Assembly: GCA_011319805.1 (NCBI GenBank)
Contig: SJRY01000050.1
Coordinates: 248,001-312,000 of the forward strand
Direction of reading: 5' to 3'
DNA length: 64,000 nucleotides
Source: Macrocybe gigantea
Lineage: Eukaryota; Basidiomycota; Agaricomycetes; Agaricales; Callistosporiaceae
Below are positions 59,471 to 64,000 of this stretch, in pieces. Made by a program: the position numbers and the translations under genes. How positions within the stretch are numbered: position 1 is the first letter of the stretch; each line of letters begins with the position of its first letter. Under the pieces are notes generated by a model. The model had not been told where the DNA came from. It searched no databases and saw only the letters and a program-made list of their open reading frames with translations.

Positions 59471-62400
59471 ATGCTTGGCCTGCTCACCATGCTCGGTAAC
59501 GTCCTGCACCTGCTAGCGGCGACAAGTAACTTCGTGGTTGGCGACAACTCCTCATACTTCCAGCCGAATTCAACAGGGATCAAGCTACAGAATGGGTTCG
59601 AACGCGTCTACATCCAGGTATGCCCTGAACTTTGTGTACAAGTACCATGCTTGACAGTGCTCCTGACGTGTTCGTCAGCCTTTTGGGAAACATGGATTAC
59701 GCGTTCGTGCGAGCCTTTTGAGGGATCCCACAGGAAACGAGCCTTCAGCGCTGTTAGATCCTCCCATCGAAGGTCCAGGCGGAAATCAGGGTCTAGCGCA
59801 TGACATCACCCTACCATTCCAAGGCAGCGCGTCTATACGAAACGGCAACATCATTGCTCAGGTGTCCAAAGGTGCACTTGCCTTCTTACGCGTTGAACCA
59901 AACGGTACCACGACTTTGGTGACTTCCGAATACCTCGACACCAAGGCGCTCCCGGCCCGGTACTACGCTCAGGATTTCAGATCTTCATCGTTCTCTGCGC
60001 AGTTCTCGTTCAGCTCCACGCCAGACGAACAGTTCTACGGAGGTGGGCAGCAGGCATGCTGCAATGACCATTCTGTGAACAAGAAGGGCCAGGTCATCGA
60101 CCTCATCAATTACAATTCACATGTAACATTGCCAGTTTATATGTCTAACAAGGCGAGTGAACTTGATATATGCGGTTATTATCGACCTGACATGTCTGTC
60201 GCTAGGGGTATCTGCAATTTTTCAATATGCCTGGTGAAGGGCGCTTAGGTACGCACGGTGTGCGACTTTTCGGCTCGTGCTTCAGCTTCTTCGCAGAATT
60301 TGGGTCGCTTCGGACCCGTTTTGAGGCAAAGGAAGCGACCGTAGTTGACTATTATATGTAAGAACAATTCAGTGACCCGTCATATATGCACAGCTGGTGT
60401 ATCGTTCTATCCAATAGAACAGTCGCAGCTCCTGGTGATTATGATGCCCTGCAAGAGCAGTATACCGCAGTTACAGGTGCTTTTTTCTTGCGTTTGTCGT
60501 CGGTCCTTTGTTCTTGTAATTATGTGTTCCACCTCTAGGTCGTCAGCCTACGCCCCCAGATTTCATGTTAGGTTATCAGCAATCGAAACTGCGGTATTAT
60601 AACCAGACCCAAGTCCTAAAGCTGGCCCAACGATTTCATGACGAGAAAGTCAGGGTCTCTCTCATAGTTGTCGGTAAGTGACGGCCTCCGTTAGTGTCCT
60701 CTACCTGTTGACCTATGGGGGCTAGATTTCTTCGCTTGGAAATTCCAAGGAGATTGGCATGACTCGGTGGTTTCTTCCAGCCAGCTTGCTACTAATTCAC
60801 GTTGTTATCCCTTAGGTCGTTCGATCCGGAGTTCTTCCCTGATCCTGCTGGAATGGCAGCCGAAGTGAAACGGCTGACTGGTGCGGAAATGATGGTATCA
60901 ATGTGGCCGAGCGTCGAGGACTTGTCGGAGAACTACTTGGCTCTTCAAGAGGACGGTCTCTTGGCTACTACTCGTGACGGTCCTGGCATACAAGACTCGT
61001 TTGAGGGAGTTTATACTCGTCTAGGTAAATATATACGGTCGTGCCAGCCTGACCTACAGTACGTATATTGATGTCGAACCTATCGAAGTCGATTCAACGA
61101 ATCCGGCTGCACGGGAATTCATATGTATCACAGTATCTCATCTTTGGTCTGCTACTTTCCTTGACGCATTTCATAGGGAGGCGCCTCAATGCCAGTTATT
61201 TCTCCAAGGGGATTCACAACTTCTGGATTGACCAAGCCGATGGTATATGCTTCCTTTGACTTCCCATTTCTATTCATTTACCCAGATCGGCTAGGCGGAA
61301 CGTTAGGCGAACCTTTCGAAAACAGTGAGCAAAACCCGACCGTTCGTAATTAATTAATCCACCTAATTCCTTTGTTAGATGGACAAGTCATCTCTCCCAT
61401 ACCCTATGCTCGGGCTTTTACTCAGTACTTCATTGGCACGCAAGAAGCGAGCGGCAAAATGTATCCGTGGCTGCATCAACAGGCTATCGAGGAAGGCCTT
61501 CGCAACTTGACTGGCGCCGATGAGCATGCTACTTCGTGCCAGTACATGTCACTGACGAGAAGCACGTTTGCTGGTGGCCAGCGCTTCTGCTCTTATCTAT
61601 GGAGCGGGACACAGATTCTAGATTCGATGTTTTGTTGCAGCAAATCACGTCTGGCGTTTCGTGGCTGCGTCGGGGATATCGTCGTGGACGCTCGACATAG
61701 GCGGCTTTGCTGGGTTAAACATCGACGATCCATCTGTATGCCATTCTCCCAGTTTGCTCATTGCTCTCCCTTGCACACATAGAATTTCTCAGAACCAGGA
61801 GCTGTTCGTCCGTTGGTTTGCTATGGGTGTATTCCTTCCATACGTAAAATTCATCTGCTCGCCATCGGTAACGATTGTTTGCTGACAGCACGCCACTTTC
61901 TAGACACGAGTACATGGGTAACTCTTCATGTTTGCTGTTATTTCTTACGGCTCATTTGTTCCGAAGAACGCGAAGCTGCAATATCACAAGAGAACCCCGA
62001 CCCCCGCATGCTAACCCATGCGGAAATGAAGTTCGTCCTATTTCATGATCCCTATTTCCGAAGCTTATCATCTGAAAGCCATGGTCCTACGGAGAAGCCA
62101 ACTTTGAGATCATTAAAAAGGTGATCCGATCGATTGATGTGGAGGCATCCATCTGAAATCATTCCGGTCGTTAGTACATTGACTTGCGATATGAACTCAT
62201 CCCCTACGTGAAGCACCTCTTCAAGATGCTGCAGAAAACGGGACGCACTATTATGCGGCCGTTATATTACGATTTCTTTGTCTCAGATTCTTTCGTGGTC
62301 AAAGGGACGGCTATGAATGAACCTTTCATTGTGCATCAGTACATGTTTGGTGAGATTTCGTTGGCGTTGTCCTGCACTGCGATGCCTGGCTAAAACATGT

Positions 62401-62688
62401 CCTTCAGGACCACGAATTCTAGTTGCCCCCGTGGGAGAACCCAATGCAAAGGTAAAAGAGGTCTACCTGCCTTGCCTTCCGGAAGATCGTGCCCCCAGCG
62501 ACATGGTCTGGACTCACTGGTAGGTTTTCGTTGGGCTGCATGACAAGCCATGCTTAAACCCTGTTCTCAGGTGGTCGGAACAGAAATTCGGGCGTGGTGG
62601 AAAATTTGTGAACGTCAGTGCGCCTTTGGATCAGATTCCGATATTCTATCTTGGCAGAAAGGAGGATATTTTGCAAGGGAATCTTTGA
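59471..62688 (+). CDS. Secreted GH31 family glycoside hydrolase (alpha-glucosidase/xylosidase type)
   Basis: ATG 59471 starts a signal peptide (MLGLLTMLGNVLHLLAATSN). Exons give the N-terminal beta-sandwich (DEQFYGGGQQACC, about 60025), the barrel with PPDFMLGYQQSKLRYYNQTQ (about 60555) and the nucleophile region NFWIDQADG (about 61225). The acid/base region SGISSWTLDIGGFAG (about 61670) follows, then ELIPYVKHL, RPLYYDF, GPRILVAPVGEPNAKV (about 62408) and a closing IPIFYLGRKED, stop at 62688. Both catalytic Asp residues are visible. The gene has about a dozen exons. The frame breaks at 61606-61608 (WSG to DTDSRF) and near 61662 (GVS to AASG), each closed by one extra G. Substrate specificity cannot be read from sequence alone; alpha-xylosidase is an alternative. 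Confidence 0.87.
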
Positions 62689-63300
62689 TTGTACAGTACT
62701 TAGATTTCTGTTTGAAACGGGCGCGTTTATGATATCGTCTTTGATGATTGTATAACAATATTTATTTTGTGCTTACGCGTCACGTGTGCCTTTACACTGT
62801 CGTTGTGGTCGTGCAGGTTTCTCTGCATTCTTCATCATTTTCGAGCTCCCACCACGTCCTACGAGTGGCAAACTTCTCCCTGGCATGGCATCTTCTGGCG
62901 ACGTAAATTATACTACTCTACGCGACTCCAATGATAGGGTGAACAAAGCACGGCCTTCGTGGTCAAAGCGATATATTTGCTGGTCCTAGGGGAAAAAGCT
63001 TTCATGGGCCCGCTGCATTTGCCCAGAACACGTTTTCCTGACATCAAGCACGCAGTTACCTCGATGGATGGATGCAACGAAGGTGGCCTACTGGAACCGT
63101 GCATGTGCATTCTGGCCAAGCGGGGCACCATTGGGCCATTGTCTGAGCCTTAAAAGAGCTGCACAACCGAGACTTGTCGCCTTGCCTCAGTGCACTCTTC
63201 TGCTACACTCTCGTTGCTAACGCTCTGTTACGGCCTATTTTTATCACGTTCATTTCTGACGGCATCTTCCCTTCGATTTCGTTCGCTTTCTCTTTGACTC
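62689..63300. other. Intergenic region, no gene recognised
   Basis: Short open frames on both strands without motifs. A pyrimidine-rich stretch from about 63170 to 63300 looks like the core promoter and leader of the next gene. Confidence 0.5.
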
Positions 63301-64000
63301 ATGTCCAACTCGAACTATAACGGTTTAGGCCGTGCGCAGGATCGTGGACCTCCGCATCCGAGTCAAGCGCGGATAGTCCCTTCCTCAAACCATGTCGCAC
63401 GGAATTGTCGACTTCAGCGGCTTCACCGAATCCCTCGACAGTCCCGAGCCCAGGTCCATCAAGAGCACGGCATTGACGCGCAACGTTATTGGGCTAATCA
63501 TCACGAGTCTCAGCGCCTCTACGCGTTGCAATATCATCAAGCGAATCCGGAATCCTCAGCATATTCACATCATAACGACCTCGTACATCCTGAGCGCATG
63601 CCACCCAGGCCAGTTAATCACGACTGTCATGATCAAGACCCTCAACGACATCACGGCCCACCACATTTTTATCTCGATCATCATGCATCCCAAGGCGCTC
63701 TTGGGACACCTGCAGGAGACAATCAAAATCATGATCCACAACACATACATAGGCGCGGTCCAAGCGGTCGATATCGCCCCGAGCAATTACCCGTTATTCG
63801 TTCTGGGATACAGTCTTCTTTCGCTAGAGCAGCTCAAGGAGTCCCGAGCATGCAGCATGGTCGCTTAGCGCCGACAACCGCTGTTCCCTTCTGCTCGCTG
63901 GCATATCAGTGGATCAATATGGCTCGATTAACGCTGTCCGACCTTCCCCTGGACTGGAGCAAAGCGTGGACCCTCGTTCTAACGTCACTCATCGAAGGCA
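63301..64000 (+). CDS. Gln/His-rich protein, N-terminal part, cut by the window edge
   Basis: From ATG 63301 (MSNSNYNGLGRAQDRGPPHP) one frame stays open for 233 codons to the right edge. It is rich in Gln, His, Pro and Arg (for example RLYALQYHQANPESSAYSHH and DQDPQRHHGPPHFYLDHH). Near the edge it becomes more ordered (AYQWINMARLTLSDLPLDWS). Such composition is common in fungal transcription or RNA-binding regulators, but no domain is in view. A 158-codon frame at 63392-63868 overlaps in another phase and is likely its shadow. Confidence 0.6.
   Translation, partial: MSNSNYNGLGRAQDRGPPHPSQARIVPSSNHVARNCRLQRLHRIPRQSRAQVHQEHGIDAQRYWANHHESQRLYALQYHQANPESSAYSHHNDLVHPERMPPRPVNHDCHDQDPQRHHGPPHFYLDHHASQGALGTPAGDNQNHDPQHIHRRGPSGRYRPEQLPVIRSGIQSSFARAAQGVPSMQHGRLAPTTAVPFCSLAYQWINMARLTLSDLPLDWSKAWTLVLTSLIEG

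Overview
The window reads as nuclear DNA of a mushroom-forming basidiomycete (Agaricomycete). Genes are dense and cut by many introns of about 45-60 nt with GT..AG ends. The gene set includes a class I hydrophobin, an AA9 copper monooxygenase, a Dicer-like protein, a P450 and basidiomycete-type DNA transposons. No rRNA, tRNA, CRISPR or prokaryotic operon was seen.

Layout. (1) 1-2062: a cytochrome P450 on the minus strand, running off the left edge. (2) 2265-32167: one very large transposon of about 29.9 kb. Its ends both read CACTGCTGCGGCTGGT, inside imperfect inverted repeats of about 420 bp, and it is flanked by a 3-bp duplication (GTT). This is the anatomy of a CACTA/EnSpm (fungal Plavaka-type) element. 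Besides a decayed CACTA transposase it carries two paralogous Cys-cluster genes, a long coiled-coil gene, a coiled-coil RING-finger gene, an orphan gene with a WPVR motif and a WD40 gene. (3) 13415-20591: a 7.2-kb hAT transposon nested inside the CACTA transposase gene, with a perfect 8-bp duplication (AATGTGGC). It looks intact and carries an SPT5-like gene with NGN and KOW domains. A palindrome with 98-bp arms separates the SPT5-like gene from the hAT transposase. (4) 32280-47794: host genes: a Tag1-like membrane protein, a 2-oxoglutarate/Fe(II) dioxygenase, a hydrophobin, a Dicer-like protein, an AA9 monooxygenase and an F-box protein. (5) 47954-51046: a Tc1/mariner-type element between TA dinucleotides. 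(6) 52335-64000: a mitochondrial calcium uniporter, a possible Pcc1-like fragment, an NT-C2 protein, a GH31 glycosidase and the start of a Gln/His-rich protein cut by the right edge.

How it fits together. The giant element sits between the divergently transcribed P450 and Tag1-like genes, about 200 bp and 113 bp from their start codons, so it probably split a shared promoter. The CACTA transposase was decaying (in-frame TGA codons) and is cut by the younger, apparently intact hAT. The candidate new system is the giant CACTA element with its cargo set.

Two cautions. First, about a dozen reading-frame breaks across unrelated genes, host genes included, are each closed by one extra base, nearly always at a short G or C run. 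These may be homopolymer under-calls in the assembly rather than real pseudogenes. Second, all family calls come from reading the sequence; no database search was run.
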